Notes under the pieces: generated by a model
What the model was told of the DNA's origin: nothing
Databases searched by the model: none
The model's input: the letters and a program-made list of their open reading frames with translations, nothing else
Position numbers and translations under genes: made by a program
In this document: positions 1-7,617 of the stretch, piece after piece
Position numbering within the stretch: position 1 is the first letter of the stretch
Layout: the number at the start of each line of letters is the position of its first letter
From: Falsiroseomonas sp.
GTDB taxonomy: Bacteria; Pseudomonadota; Alphaproteobacteria; Acetobacterales; Acetobacteraceae
Assembly (NCBI RefSeq): GCF_030695085.1
Contig: NZ_JAUYTS010000172.1
Location: 1-35,008, forward strand
DNA length: 35,008 nucleotides
Direction: 5' to 3'

Positions 1-538
1 TGCGTTCGTCGCCGGCGACGATGTTCTCGGTGCCGTTGCCGTGATGCACGTCGAAATCCACCACCGCCACGCGGGTCAGGCCATGCGCCACCTGGGCGTG
101 CCGGGCCGCCACCGCCGCATTGGCAAACAGGCAGAACCCCATCGGGCGGTTCGGCTCCGCATGATGGCCGGGCGGGCGGGTGGCGCAGAAGACGCGCCGC
201 ACCTCCCCCGTGCAGACCGCATCCACCGCCGCCACGGCGGCGCCGGCGGCGCGCAGGGCGGCCTCGGCACTGCCCGCGCTCATCACCGTGTCGGCATCCA
301 GCGCCACGCGCTCCTCGCCTTCCGGCCTTATGCCGATGATGGCGTCCACATAGCCGGCCGGATGCACGCGCAGCAGCTGTTCCACCGTGGCGAGGGGCGC
401 CTCCGCCCGGATCAGTTCGGTGAATTCGCCCGCATCCAGCGCGCGGAGCACGGCGCGCAGCCGGTCCGGGCATTCCGGATGACCCTCCCCCGGGTCATGG
501 CGCAGGCAGGCGAGGTGGGTGAACAGCAGCACGCTCAT
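1..538 (-). CDS. Histone deacetylase family protein (partial, N-terminal part)
   Basis: This is the N-terminal 179 residues of a zinc-dependent deacetylase of the HDAC/AcuC/acetylpolyamine amidohydrolase superfamily; the gene runs off the left edge. The translation begins MSVLLFTHLACLRHDPGEGH. It contains RPPGHHAE, the His-His pair of the active site, and later VVDFDVHHGNGTE, whose Asp-x-His ligates zinc. The family removes acetyl groups from lysines or polyamines; the substrate here cannot be told. The ATG at 536-538 overlaps the TGA of the TusA-like gene upstream (ATGA, 4 bases), so the two are probably cotranscribed and translationally coupled. The start is well supported by that overlap and by alignment of the early His-Asp-Pro-Gly segment with the family. 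Confidence 0.93.
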   Translation of the reverse strand, partial: MSVLLFTHLACLRHDPGEGHPECPDRLRAVLRALDAGEFTELIRAEAPLATVEQLLRVHPAGYVDAIIGIRPEGEERVALDADTVMSAGSAEAALRAAGAAVAAVDAVCTGEVRRVFCATRPPGHHAEPNRPMGFCLFANAAVAARHAQVAHGLTRVAVVDFDVHHGNGTENIVAGDER

Positions 539-792
539 GGATCAGGCTCGGCCTTCGGGGCTGGGTCTTCGCGCTTCCGCAGGGTGAAGCGGAACTGGCC
601 CTTATCCTCGGAAAAGCCGACCAGCGCATGGCCGGTTTCCGCCGCATAGGCCCGGAAATCCTTCACGCTCGCCGGGTCCGTCGCCAGCACCACCAGCCGT
701 GCGCCGGCGGGCAGCGACCGCAGCGCCTTGTTCGCCTTCAGCACCGGCAGGGGGCAGGTCAGGCCCTGGACATCCAACAGCGTCTCGCTCAT
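535..792 (-). CDS. TusA/SirA-like sulfurtransferase
   Basis: An 85-residue protein of the TusA family, small cytosolic sulfur carriers that hold a persulfide on a conserved Cys. The hallmark LTCPLPVLK is at residues 11-19, with Cys13 as the expected sulfur-carrying residue. Length matches the family (about 75-85). TusA proper feeds sulfur to tRNA 2-thiouridine synthesis; paralogues serve molybdenum-cofactor enzymes or sulfur oxidation, and no tus genes lie nearby to decide between them. It is read toward the deacetylase gene with a 4-base overlap. The 77-base gap to the divergent sugar kinase gene should hold its promoter. The C-terminal tail is rich in Lys, Glu and Pro. Confidence 0.9.
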   Translation of the reverse strand: MSETLLDVQGLTCPLPVLKANKALRSLPAGARLVVLATDPASVKDFRAYAAETGHALVGFSEDKGQFRFTLRKREDPAPKAEPDP

Positions 793-869
793 CCGCTGAA
801 TCCACCACCGCGCGGCCGAAAGGGCAAGCGCGCTTGCCGCGCGGGTCAGCGGGCGTCAATTTGCGTGGC

Positions 870-1757
870 ATGAACTGGCGCCTCGGCATCGATCTCGGCG
901 GCACCAAGGTGGAGGTGGCGGCGCTGGACCCCGGCGGCTCGCTGCGCCTGCGCCGCCGGCTGCCAACCCCCCCCAGCTACACCGAAACGGTGCAGCGCAT
1001 CGCGGAGATGGTGGCCGCGGCGGAGGCTGAGATCGGCGTCCAAGGTGCCACTGGGGCGACCATCGGCTGCGGCATCCCCGGCAGTGTCAGCCCGGCCACC
1101 GGCGTGATCCGCGGCGCCAAATCCACCTTCCTGAACGGCCAGCCCCTGGAAGCCGACCTCACCGCCGCCATCGGCCGCCCGGTGCGGCTGTCCAATGACG
1201 CCAATTGCCTGGCGATGAGCGAATTCCACGACACCAGGGGCAGCGGCTTCGCCGTGATCCTCGGCACCGGGGTCGGCGGCGGGCTGGTGGTGGATGGGCG
1301 GCTGGTGGAGGGCCGCAACCGGATCGCCGGCGAATGGGGCCACACCCCCCTGCCCTGGATGACCGCCGCCGAATTCCCCGGCCCCGCCTGCTGGTGCGGC
1401 CAACGCGGTTGCATCGAGACCTTTCTGTGCGGCCCGGCCCTGGCGGCGGATGCCGATGGCCCCGGTGCGCGCGATGCCGCTGGCCTTCCGGCCCGCGCCG
1501 CCGCCGGCGATGCGCGGGCGCAGGCGGCGCTGGACCGGCATGTGGACCGGCTGGCGCGCGCGCTGGCCGGCGTGATCAACCTGCTGGACCCGGAGGTGAT
1601 CGTGCTCGGCGGTGGCCTGTCCAACATGGCGCATCTGTATGAGGCGCTGCCCCGGCTGATTCCGCGCCATGTGTTTTCCGACACCTGCACCACCCCGGTG
1701 GTGCAGGCCCGGCATGGCGACAGTTCCGGCGTGCTCGGCGCGGCACGGCTGTGGTGA
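870..1757 (+). CDS. ROK family sugar kinase, fructokinase (Mak)-like
   Basis: A 295-residue ROK-family kinase that should phosphorylate a free hexose with ATP in the cytosol. Residues 6-13 (GIDLGGTK) form the phosphate-binding loop. SNDANC near residue 108 carries the catalytic Asp110. LGTGVGGG near 131 is the second nucleotide-binding loop. The zinc-binding motif CWCGQRGC is at 174-181, with its partner His158 in GEWGHTPLPW. That last stretch resembles the E. coli fructokinase Mak more than NagK or glucokinase, so fructose is the favoured substrate (inference). I chose the ATG at 870 because GIDLGG should lie about five residues from the start; longer readings run back through the intergenic region and the divergent TusA gene. 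The next gene overlaps its stop codon. Confidence 0.9.
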   Translation: MNWRLGIDLGGTKVEVAALDPGGSLRLRRRLPTPPSYTETVQRIAEMVAAAEAEIGVQGATGATIGCGIPGSVSPATGVIRGAKSTFLNGQPLEADLTAAIGRPVRLSNDANCLAMSEFHDTRGSGFAVILGTGVGGGLVVDGRLVEGRNRIAGEWGHTPLPWMTAAEFPGPACWCGQRGCIETFLCGPALAADADGPGARDAAGLPARAAAGDARAQAALDRHVDRLARALAGVINLLDPEVIVLGGGLSNMAHLYEALPRLIPRHVFSDTCTTPVVQARHGDSSGVLGAARLW

Positions 1758-2044
1758 CACGCCAGGCGATCGCGGACCTGCTGATGGCCGGCGCGGTGAC
1801 GCTGATGCTGGTGGCGATGTGGCATCTGCTGCACGCCACGGCCTCCGGCTTTCGCGCGGTGCGCGCCGGGCATGGCGGTGCCTGGCTGCTGTGGGACGCG
1901 CAGCGCTTCCACGATGCCAGCCGCGCCCCGCCGGCGGCGCAGCCGCATGTGCGGGCGGTGACGGCGCGTTTTCGGCGCCTGTGGCCCTGGGCGCTGGCGG
2001 CGATGGCGCTGGCCATTCCGGCGGCGATCCTGGCCAGCGCCTGA
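1751..2044 (+). CDS. Small hypothetical membrane protein
   Basis: A 97-residue protein that I do not recognise. It has a hydrophobic segment near residues 10-30 and another near 75-96, with an Arg- and Ala-rich stretch between them, so a two-pass inner-membrane protein is likely. Two GTG codons, at 1751 and 1754, could start it. The second gives a typical 4-base GTGA overlap with the kinase stop. Its own TGA overlaps the ATG of the polymerase gene by one base (TGATG at 2042-2046). This tight packing on both sides supports a real translated gene within a three-gene operon, but no function can be assigned. Confidence 0.72.
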   Translation: MVTRQAIADLLMAGAVTLMLVAMWHLLHATASGFRAVRAGHGGAWLLWDAQRFHDASRAPPAAQPHVRAVTARFRRLWPWALAAMALAIPAAILASA

Positions 2045-3312
2045 TGCCCGCGCTCTGCCGGGATTGCCTGGCCCGCGACCCCCCCGGCCCGACCTGCTCC
2101 GCCTGCGGCAGCCGCCGCATCATCCGGCACGATTCCCTGTTCACGCTGTCCATCGCCCATATCGATTGCGACGCCTTCTACGCCAGCATCGAAAAGCGCG
2201 ACCGTCCGGAGCTGCTCGCTCGCCCGGTGATCGTCGGCGGTGGCCGGCGCGGCGTGGTGGCGGCGGCCTGCTACATCGCCCGCACCAGCGGCGTGCGCAG
2301 CGCCATGCCGATGTTCAAGGCCCTCGCCGCCTGCCCGGATGCCGTGGTGATCAAGCCGGACATGGCCAAATACGTCGCCGCGGCGCGCGAGATGCGGGAG
2401 ATGATGGAGGCGCTGACCCCCCTGGTGCAGCCGCTTTCGATCGATGAGGCGGTGCTGGACATGAGCGGGACGGAGGCGCTGCACCGCGCCCCGCCCGCGC
2501 TGGTGCTGGCCCGCTTCGCGCGGGAGGTGGAGCAGCGGATGCGCATCACCGTCTCCATCGGCCTGGCGTCCAACCGGCTGCTGGCCAAGCTGGCGGCGGA
2601 ACGCGACAAGCCGCGCGGCTTCGCGGTTGTGGGGGCGGAGGCCGCGGAATGGCTGGCCCCGCAACCGGTAACCCTGCTGCCCGGCGTGGGGCCGGCGCTG
2701 GCCCGCAAGCTCGGCGCCGCCGGCTTCACCCGGCTCGGCCAATTGGCGGCGCTGGAACTGCGGGAGGCGGCGCGGCGCTTCGGCGAGGATGGCCCGAGCC
2801 TGGTGGCCCGCGCCCGCGGCGAGGATACGCGGCGCGTGGACCCGGCGCGGGAGACGAAAAGCATCTCCGCCGAGACCACCTTCGACAGCGACCTCCGCAC
2901 CCTGGCGGAGCTGGAAGTGCCTCTGTGGCGGCTGTGCGAGAAGCTCGGCCGGCGGCTATCGGAAAAGGGGCTGGCGGCGGCGGGGGTGGTGCTGAAGCTG
3001 AAGACGGCGAATTTCGAGAGCCGCACCCGCACCGTTCGCCTCGGCCGGCCGACGAAGCTGCCCGAGATGCTGTTCCGCGCGGCCCAGCCGATGCTGGCGA
3101 AGGAGGCGACGGGGGCGGCGTTTCGCCTGATCGGCGTGGGGTCTCAGCCGCTGTCGCCGGGGGATGCGGCGGACCTGCCCGACCTGGCGGACCCGGATGC
3201 GGCGCGGCGGGCGGACAGGTGGGCGGCGGTGGAGAAGGTGCGGGCGCGGTTCGGCGCGGACGCGGTGATCAGCGGACGGAGCCTCGGAGGCCGGCGCCGC
3301 GACACGCCCTGA
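2044..3312 (+). CDS. dinB: DNA polymerase IV (Y-family) with N-terminal zinc-ribbon-like extension
   Basis: A 422-residue translesion polymerase. The core begins at about residue 37 with IAHIDCDAFYASIE, whose Asp41 is the first metal ligand. SIDEAVLDM near 132-140 supplies the Asp-Glu pair. The helix-hairpin-helix stretch LLPGVGPALARKLGAAGF and the little-finger domain follow. Ahead of the core is a 30-residue extension with two Cys pairs (C5/C8 and C18/C21), which looks like a small zinc ribbon. Similar extensions are known to me from other alphaproteobacterial DinB proteins. I chose the ATG at 2044 because it keeps the Cys extension and overlaps the stop of the preceding gene; a longer frame upstream runs antisense-free but through other genes. 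No LexA-type operator was identified. Confidence 0.93.
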   Translation: MPALCRDCLARDPPGPTCSACGSRRIIRHDSLFTLSIAHIDCDAFYASIEKRDRPELLARPVIVGGGRRGVVAAACYIARTSGVRSAMPMFKALAACPDAVVIKPDMAKYVAAAREMREMMEALTPLVQPLSIDEAVLDMSGTEALHRAPPALVLARFAREVEQRMRITVSIGLASNRLLAKLAAERDKPRGFAVVGAEAAEWLAPQPVTLLPGVGPALARKLGAAGFTRLGQLAALELREAARRFGEDGPSLVARARGEDTRRVDPARETKSISAETTFDSDLRTLAELEVPLWRLCEKLGRRLSEKGLAAAGVVLKLKTANFESRTRTVRLGRPTKLPEMLFRAAQPMLAKEATGAAFRLIGVGSQPLSPGDAADLPDLADPDAARRADRWAAVEKVRARFGADAVISGRSLGGRRRDTP

Positions 3313-3542
3313 CCGCACCGCCCACCGGATTTCCGCCTGGATTGAGCGGCTGAACCAAAGGGCGGCCCGCCGCCGTCAGAAAAGTAACACCCAGTCACCA
3401 ACATTGCGTATTAGGATTATTGTCACGATAGCGGGAGACTTTCGCCGAGGTGTAGAAGTCAAGCCCCGGCTAAATCATGCTGTACCCTGACTCGATTCAC
3501 GATTTCCAAGATGAAACGAGGTGAGGGCAGGGCCAGGTATTT

Positions 3543-5624
3543 ATGAAGTCCGCGTCGCATCCGGTGCCTCTGCCACCACGCGAGTTCGCATCGCGGCAGG
3601 GCGCTGTGCAAATCCTGGGCGAGTTGGGCTGGAAGGTGCTGCAGGAGAATCCGGCGCCGGACGCACCGGTGCAGGTGGATCTGGTGCTGGCGCATCCCGC
3701 CTATGGGGTGGCACTACTCGACCTTGAACCGCGCCCCGCCGCCGCGCCGGTCCAGAGACTTCGCGCGAGGCTGCGGGCCGTCGGGTTCCGACCCCTCGGC
3801 CCTGGCGGCCTGCCGATCGTCCACCTGACCCTGAACGAGCGCGACATGTGGCGCCTGCTGCTGACGCTCGATCATGCCTTTGCCAGGGAACCAACGATTG
3901 CGCAGACGGGCGATCGGCAAGGGGTGCGCTGGCTGGCCCAGCTGCGGCAGGCCCTGGTACCGGATTCGGCCGCGCCGCTGCCCGACGCGGTGGCGGAGCC
4001 GCCGCCAGCGCCGGCACCGCCCGCCGCCGCCCCGCGGGCCGATGTCACCGCCGAGATCGTCGCGCTGCTGTCCGGCGCGGATGAGGGTGCGGAGCCGCCG
4101 CCGCAGCGGGCGCGGTCCCGGCGGCTTCTCGTGCCGATCTCGGGGCTTTCGCTCCTGGCCGTGGGCGTGGCTGCCGCCTGGTTCCATGCACCATCCCCCC
4201 CGCCAATGCCGGCAGCCGCCAGCGCGGCGATGGCTTCCCAACCCTGGGCGGATGAACCGGCCAGCGACACCCGGGCCGAAGCACCCCCACCGGATCGCGA
4301 CGAGCCTGCCCGGGCGTTGGCCGGCGAGACACAGGCCGCTGCCGGTTTTGGGGGGCTGATGCCAACCGGCCTGGTATTCCGCCCGGCCCATTTCACCGGA
4401 GGGGCGGAACCGGACACTTTTTCGGCAGCTGATCGTGCCGGGGTGGCCCTGGCGCCGCCTCCGGCCTCGCCCGACGGCTCCGCACCCGCGCACGGGGTCG
4501 TCGCGGGTCCGGCGGCGGTGGAACCGTCGGCGCTGACGGACATGCCTGTGGCGGGACAGGCCGAAGCCGACGGGCCTGCATCCGCCCGAACGGAGGACGC
4601 GACAGCAGGTCCGCTTGTAGCAGCCTTGGGGAGAGATATTCCGGGCAGGGCCGCCCCATCCGCGCCGGATCTGGCGGGACCGCCGCCGCCCCCGCAGGCG
4701 TTTGCGCCGTTACCGGCCCTAGCCTCCGCGCCTGCGATGCCAGCCGAAGCTGCGCCGCTGCAGCCCACCAAGACCGGCAAGCCGGGCACGCCATGGCGCG
4801 CCGCCCAACCCAAGCTGGGCGCGGCCCCGCTGCCTGCGCCTGTGGCGTCTCCGTCGCCACCGGTGACTCCGGAACCCACGGTCGCCGCGCAAGCGCCACC
4901 CGCCGTTGCCGACACGCCACCTGCGAATGCGCCAACAGCGGAGGAGGCAGCGGCGGCGCAGGCCGCGACACAGCAGGCGGCGGCAGCGCAGGCGGCGGCC
5001 GAGCAGGCGGCGGCACAGCAGGCCGCGGCAGCGCAGGCGGCGGCACAGCAGGCCGCGGCAGAACAGGCAGCAGCCGAGCAGGCGGCGGCATCGCAGGCAG
5101 CAGCACAGCAGGCAGCGGCCGAACAGGCCGCGGCAGAGCAGGCGGCGGCACAGCAGGCAGCGGCGGAGCAGGCCGCGGCAGAGCAGGCCGCAGCACAGCA
5201 GGCCGCGGCGGAGCAGGCCGCGGCAGAGCAGGCCGCAGCACAGCAGGCCGCAACACAGCAGGCGGCGGCACAGCAGGCGGCGGCGGCGCAGGCAGCGGCA
5301 GCGCAGGCCGCGGCACGCAGCCTGGCGCGCGACCCGCCCTCGGCCGAGGCAGCGCCGCCATCCGTCGCCCGACTCGATCCATCTGTCGTGGCGCTGCTGA
5401 TCGCGCGGGGGAATGAGATGCTGGCGCGCGGCGACATCTCCGCTGCCCGGCTGCTCTATGCCCGCGCCGCCAGCGCCGGCAGCGCCGCCGCGGCCACCGC
5501 CATGGGCCGCAGCTTCGAGGCGGCGGTGCTGGAGGGGCTGGGCGTGCGCGGCATCCGGCCGGATCCGGAGCAGGCGGCCCATTGGTATCGCCGCGCCGGC
5601 GAACTCGGCACCGCGCGGCCATGA
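3543..5624 (+). CDS. Membrane-anchored Ala/Gln pentapeptide-repeat protein with C-terminal Sel1-like segment
   Basis: A 693-residue protein I cannot assign to a named family. Residues 1-140 form a compact N-terminal domain; VDLVLAHPAYGVALLDLEP near 45-63 vaguely recalls a PD-(D/E)xK-type core but lacks a catalytic Lys. A Pro/Ala-rich linker leads to RSRR and a single hydrophobic segment at about 195-215, so the N terminus should be cytoplasmic and the rest periplasmic. A long Pro/Ala-rich disordered region follows. Residues 473-592 are 24 consecutive pentads of the form QAAAx, with x mostly Glu or Gln. The last 70 residues look like one or two Sel1/TPR-like repeats (AARLLYARAASAGSAAA, then EQAAHWYRRAGELG). 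The layout recalls TolA or TonB-type spacers. The gene lies 36 bases before the TAXI protein gene and is probably cotranscribed with it. Confidence 0.82.
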   Translation: MKSASHPVPLPPREFASRQGAVQILGELGWKVLQENPAPDAPVQVDLVLAHPAYGVALLDLEPRPAAAPVQRLRARLRAVGFRPLGPGGLPIVHLTLNERDMWRLLLTLDHAFAREPTIAQTGDRQGVRWLAQLRQALVPDSAAPLPDAVAEPPPAPAPPAAAPRADVTAEIVALLSGADEGAEPPPQRARSRRLLVPISGLSLLAVGVAAAWFHAPSPPPMPAAASAAMASQPWADEPASDTRAEAPPPDRDEPARALAGETQAAAGFGGLMPTGLVFRPAHFTGGAEPDTFSAADRAGVALAPPPASPDGSAPAHGVVAGPAAVEPSALTDMPVAGQAEADGPASARTEDATAGPLVAALGRDIPGRAAPSAPDLAGPPPPPQAFAPLPALASAPAMPAEAAPLQPTKTGKPGTPWRAAQPKLGAAPLPAPVASPSPPVTPEPTVAAQAPPAVADTPPANAPTAEEAAAAQAATQQAAAAQAAAEQAAAQQAAAAQAAAQQAAAEQAAAEQAAASQAAAQQAAAEQAAAEQAAAQQAAAEQAAAEQAAAQQAAAEQAAAEQAAAQQAATQQAAAQQAAAAQAAAAQAAARSLARDPPSAEAAPPSVARLDPSVVALLIARGNEMLARGDISAARLLYARAASAGSAAAATAMGRSFEAAVLEGLGVRGIRPDPEQAAHWYRRAGELGTARP
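4947..5318 (+). repeat. In-frame 15-bp tandem repeat encoding QAAAx pentads
   Basis: The DNA is a 15-bp periodic array with units like cag-gcc-gcg-gca-gag, about 24 units long. A higher 45-bp period (QAAAQ-QAAAE-QAAAE) is nearly exact for several copies between about 5100 and 5260. It lies wholly inside the membrane-anchored protein gene and keeps frame. Such arrays change copy number by slippage or recombination, always by whole residues here because the unit is a multiple of three. Confidence 0.93.
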
Positions 5625-5660
5625 GGACCACGTGACACCCCGCAAGGCAGGAGTTTTGGA

Positions 5661-6659
5661 ATGACCGGCATTTTCGGGATCGGCGCCGCGCCGCTGGCCG
5701 GCCTGGCACGGCGCAACCTGCTGCTGGGGCTGGCGGGTGGGCTGGTGGCGCCCGCGGCCCTGGCGCAGCCGATGCCCGGCAATTCCGTGGCGCGCCTCAA
5801 CGCCATGGCCGCGCGCGCCAATGCCGGCACGGTCGGGCTGATCGCCGGCGGGGTGGACGGCACCTATATCCGCATCGCGGCGGATCTGGCTGCGGTGCTG
5901 GATGATGGCGACCGGGTGCGGGTGATCGCGATGATCGGCCGTGGGTCCGTGCAGAACATCGCCGACATCATGGTGCTGCGCGGCGTGGATCTCGGCATTG
6001 TGCAATCCGACGTGCTGGCCTTCGCGCGGCGCGAGAGCCTGTTTCCCTCCGTCGAGCGGCTGATCCAGTATGTCTGCAAGCTGTATGATGAGGAGATCCA
6101 CATCCTCGCCCGCCCGGAAATCGAGACCGTGCGGGACCTGGCCGGCCAGCCGGTGAATGTGGATTTACGCGGCAGCGGCACGGCGATGACCGCCTCTCTC
6201 GTGCTCGGCGCGCTGGGCATCCAGGTGCAGGAACAGAACGCGCCGCAGGATGTGGCGCTGGAGCGGTTGCGGCGCGGGGAGATTGCGGCGCTGGTCTATG
6301 TGGCGGGCAAGCCGGCGCGGCTGTTCACCGGCATCCGCCCGGATGAGGGGCTGCGCCTGCTGCCGCTGCCGGCGGAGGCGGCCCTGCTGGAGACCTACCT
6401 CCCCTCCCACTTCGCCCAGGCGGACTACCCGGCCCTGGTGCCGGAGGGCGGGATCGACACCATCGCGGTGGGCGCGGTGCTGGCCGCCTATGCCTGGCCC
6501 CCGGGGTCCGAGCGCCACCGCAAGGTGTCCCGCTTCATCGCCGCGCTGAACGCCAATTTCGACGCCTTCCTGCGCCCGCCGCGGCACCCGAAATGGCGCG
6601 AGGTGAACCTATCCGCCACGGTGCCGGGGTGGACGCGGTTCGAGGCGGGGCCGGGGTAG
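5661..6659 (+). CDS. TAXI family TRAP-type solute-binding protein
   Basis: A 332-residue periplasmic binding protein of the TAXI type. The N terminus has ARRN followed by a hydrophobic stretch and ALAQ, so signal peptidase should cut after residue 35; the Arg pair makes Tat export possible. GLIAGGVDGTYIRIAADLA near 60 matches the ligand-loop region of TAXI proteins, and DLGIVQSDVLAFAR and DLAGQPVNVDLRGSGTA are further family segments. TAXI proteins normally hand dicarboxylates or similar anions to a fused TRAP permease, but no permease lies in this window. A purine-rich ribosome site (ggcaggag) precedes the ATG. The protein probably works with the repeat protein upstream, either as an orphan sensor/binding subunit or with a permease elsewhere (inference). 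Confidence 0.88.
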   Translation: MTGIFGIGAAPLAGLARRNLLLGLAGGLVAPAALAQPMPGNSVARLNAMAARANAGTVGLIAGGVDGTYIRIAADLAAVLDDGDRVRVIAMIGRGSVQNIADIMVLRGVDLGIVQSDVLAFARRESLFPSVERLIQYVCKLYDEEIHILARPEIETVRDLAGQPVNVDLRGSGTAMTASLVLGALGIQVQEQNAPQDVALERLRRGEIAALVYVAGKPARLFTGIRPDEGLRLLPLPAEAALLETYLPSHFAQADYPALVPEGGIDTIAVGAVLAAYAWPPGSERHRKVSRFIAALNANFDAFLRPPRHPKWREVNLSATVPGWTRFEAGPG

Positions 6660-6706
6660 GCGGCCGACTTCCCGGTCACACCTTCGACGGACAGACGCGG
6701 CCTATC

Positions 6707-7585
6707 TCACGCTGCAGATCTGTTCAGCATCCTCACCACCCCCGAAAAATCCACGCCCCCACCCCCCTCCTCCACAAACCGCCGGTACACTTCCAGCGCC
6801 TGCTCCCCCACCGCCAACTCCAGCCCCGCCTCCCGCGCCGCCCCCACCGCCAGCCCCAGATCCTTCAGCATCAAACTGGCGGAAAACCCCGGCGCGTAGC
6901 CCCTGTTCGCCGGGCTGCCCGGCACCGGCCCCGGCACCGGGCAATAGGTCGTCAGGCTCCAGCTCTGCCCGGAGGATTGGGAGGCCACATCGAACAGCGC
7001 CTGGTGCGAAAGCCCCAGCTTCTCGGCCAGCACGAAGGCCTCGCAGGTCACCAGCATGGTCGCCGCCAGCATCATGTTGTTGCAGGCCTTGGCCGCCTGC
7101 CCCGCCCCCGCCGCGCCGCAATGGATCGCGGCGCGGCCCATTGCCCGCAGCAGCGGTTCCACCGCCGCGAAGGCGGCCGCATCGCCGCCGACCATGAAGG
7201 TCAGCGTCCCAGCCTCCGCCCCCATCACCCCGCCGGAGACCGGCGCATCCAGGAAGGCCCGGCCGCTTTCCGCGGACATGGCGCGCGCCGTCGCCACATC
7301 GATGGTGGAGCAATCGACCAGCACCGCATCCGCCGGCGCGGCCGCGGCCACACCCCCTGTGCCAACCAGCAATTCGCGCACCTGCGGGCCGGCGGGCAGC
7401 ATGGTGAAGATGAACTCGGTCTGCCGTGCCGCCGCCGCCGCGCTTTCCGCCGGCGTGGCACCGGGCACCGCTTCCATCGCGGCGTGAGACAGGTCGAACA
7501 CCGCCACCGCATGCCCCGCCTGCACCAGGTTACGTGCCATTGGTGCGCCCATATTGCCGAGGCCGATGAAACCGATGCGGGCCAT
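6707..7585 (-). CDS. mmsB: 3-hydroxyisobutyrate dehydrogenase-like NAD(P)-dependent oxidoreductase
   Basis: A 292-residue beta-hydroxyacid dehydrogenase. The start MARIGFIGLGNMGAPMARNL holds the GxGxxG dinucleotide loop at residues 8-13. DAPVSGG at 113-119 is the substrate-binding signature, and Lys166 in GQAAKACNN is the catalytic Lys. The segment SSGQSWSL, then CPVPGPVPGSPANRGYAPGF, is characteristic of 3-hydroxyisobutyrate dehydrogenase of valine catabolism rather than tartronate semialdehyde reductase. The product would be methylmalonate semialdehyde. Other valine-degradation genes are not in the window. The gene lies 32 bases downstream of the phoD-like gene on the same strand and may be read through from it. 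Its 3' end faces the TAXI gene across 47 bases. Confidence 0.88.
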   Translation of the reverse strand: MARIGFIGLGNMGAPMARNLVQAGHAVAVFDLSHAAMEAVPGATPAESAAAAARQTEFIFTMLPAGPQVRELLVGTGGVAAAAPADAVLVDCSTIDVATARAMSAESGRAFLDAPVSGGVMGAEAGTLTFMVGGDAAAFAAVEPLLRAMGRAAIHCGAAGAGQAAKACNNMMLAATMLVTCEAFVLAEKLGLSHQALFDVASQSSGQSWSLTTYCPVPGPVPGSPANRGYAPGFSASLMLKDLGLAVGAAREAGLELAVGEQALEVYRRFVEEGGGGVDFSGVVRMLNRSAA

Positions 7586-7617
7586 GGCGGCACTTCCCCT
7601 GCTGTGTCGCGGAAAGG

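Noticed and set aside
4947..5318. Tandem array considered as a CRISPR
   Set aside because: The units are 15 bp, contiguous, in frame and without spacers; it is protein-coding repeat DNA.
3872..5437. Long minus-strand open frame of 521 codons opposite the repeat protein
   Set aside because: Its composition (Ala/Cys-rich monotony) is simply the complement of the tandem repeat, and it has no family features or ribosome site.
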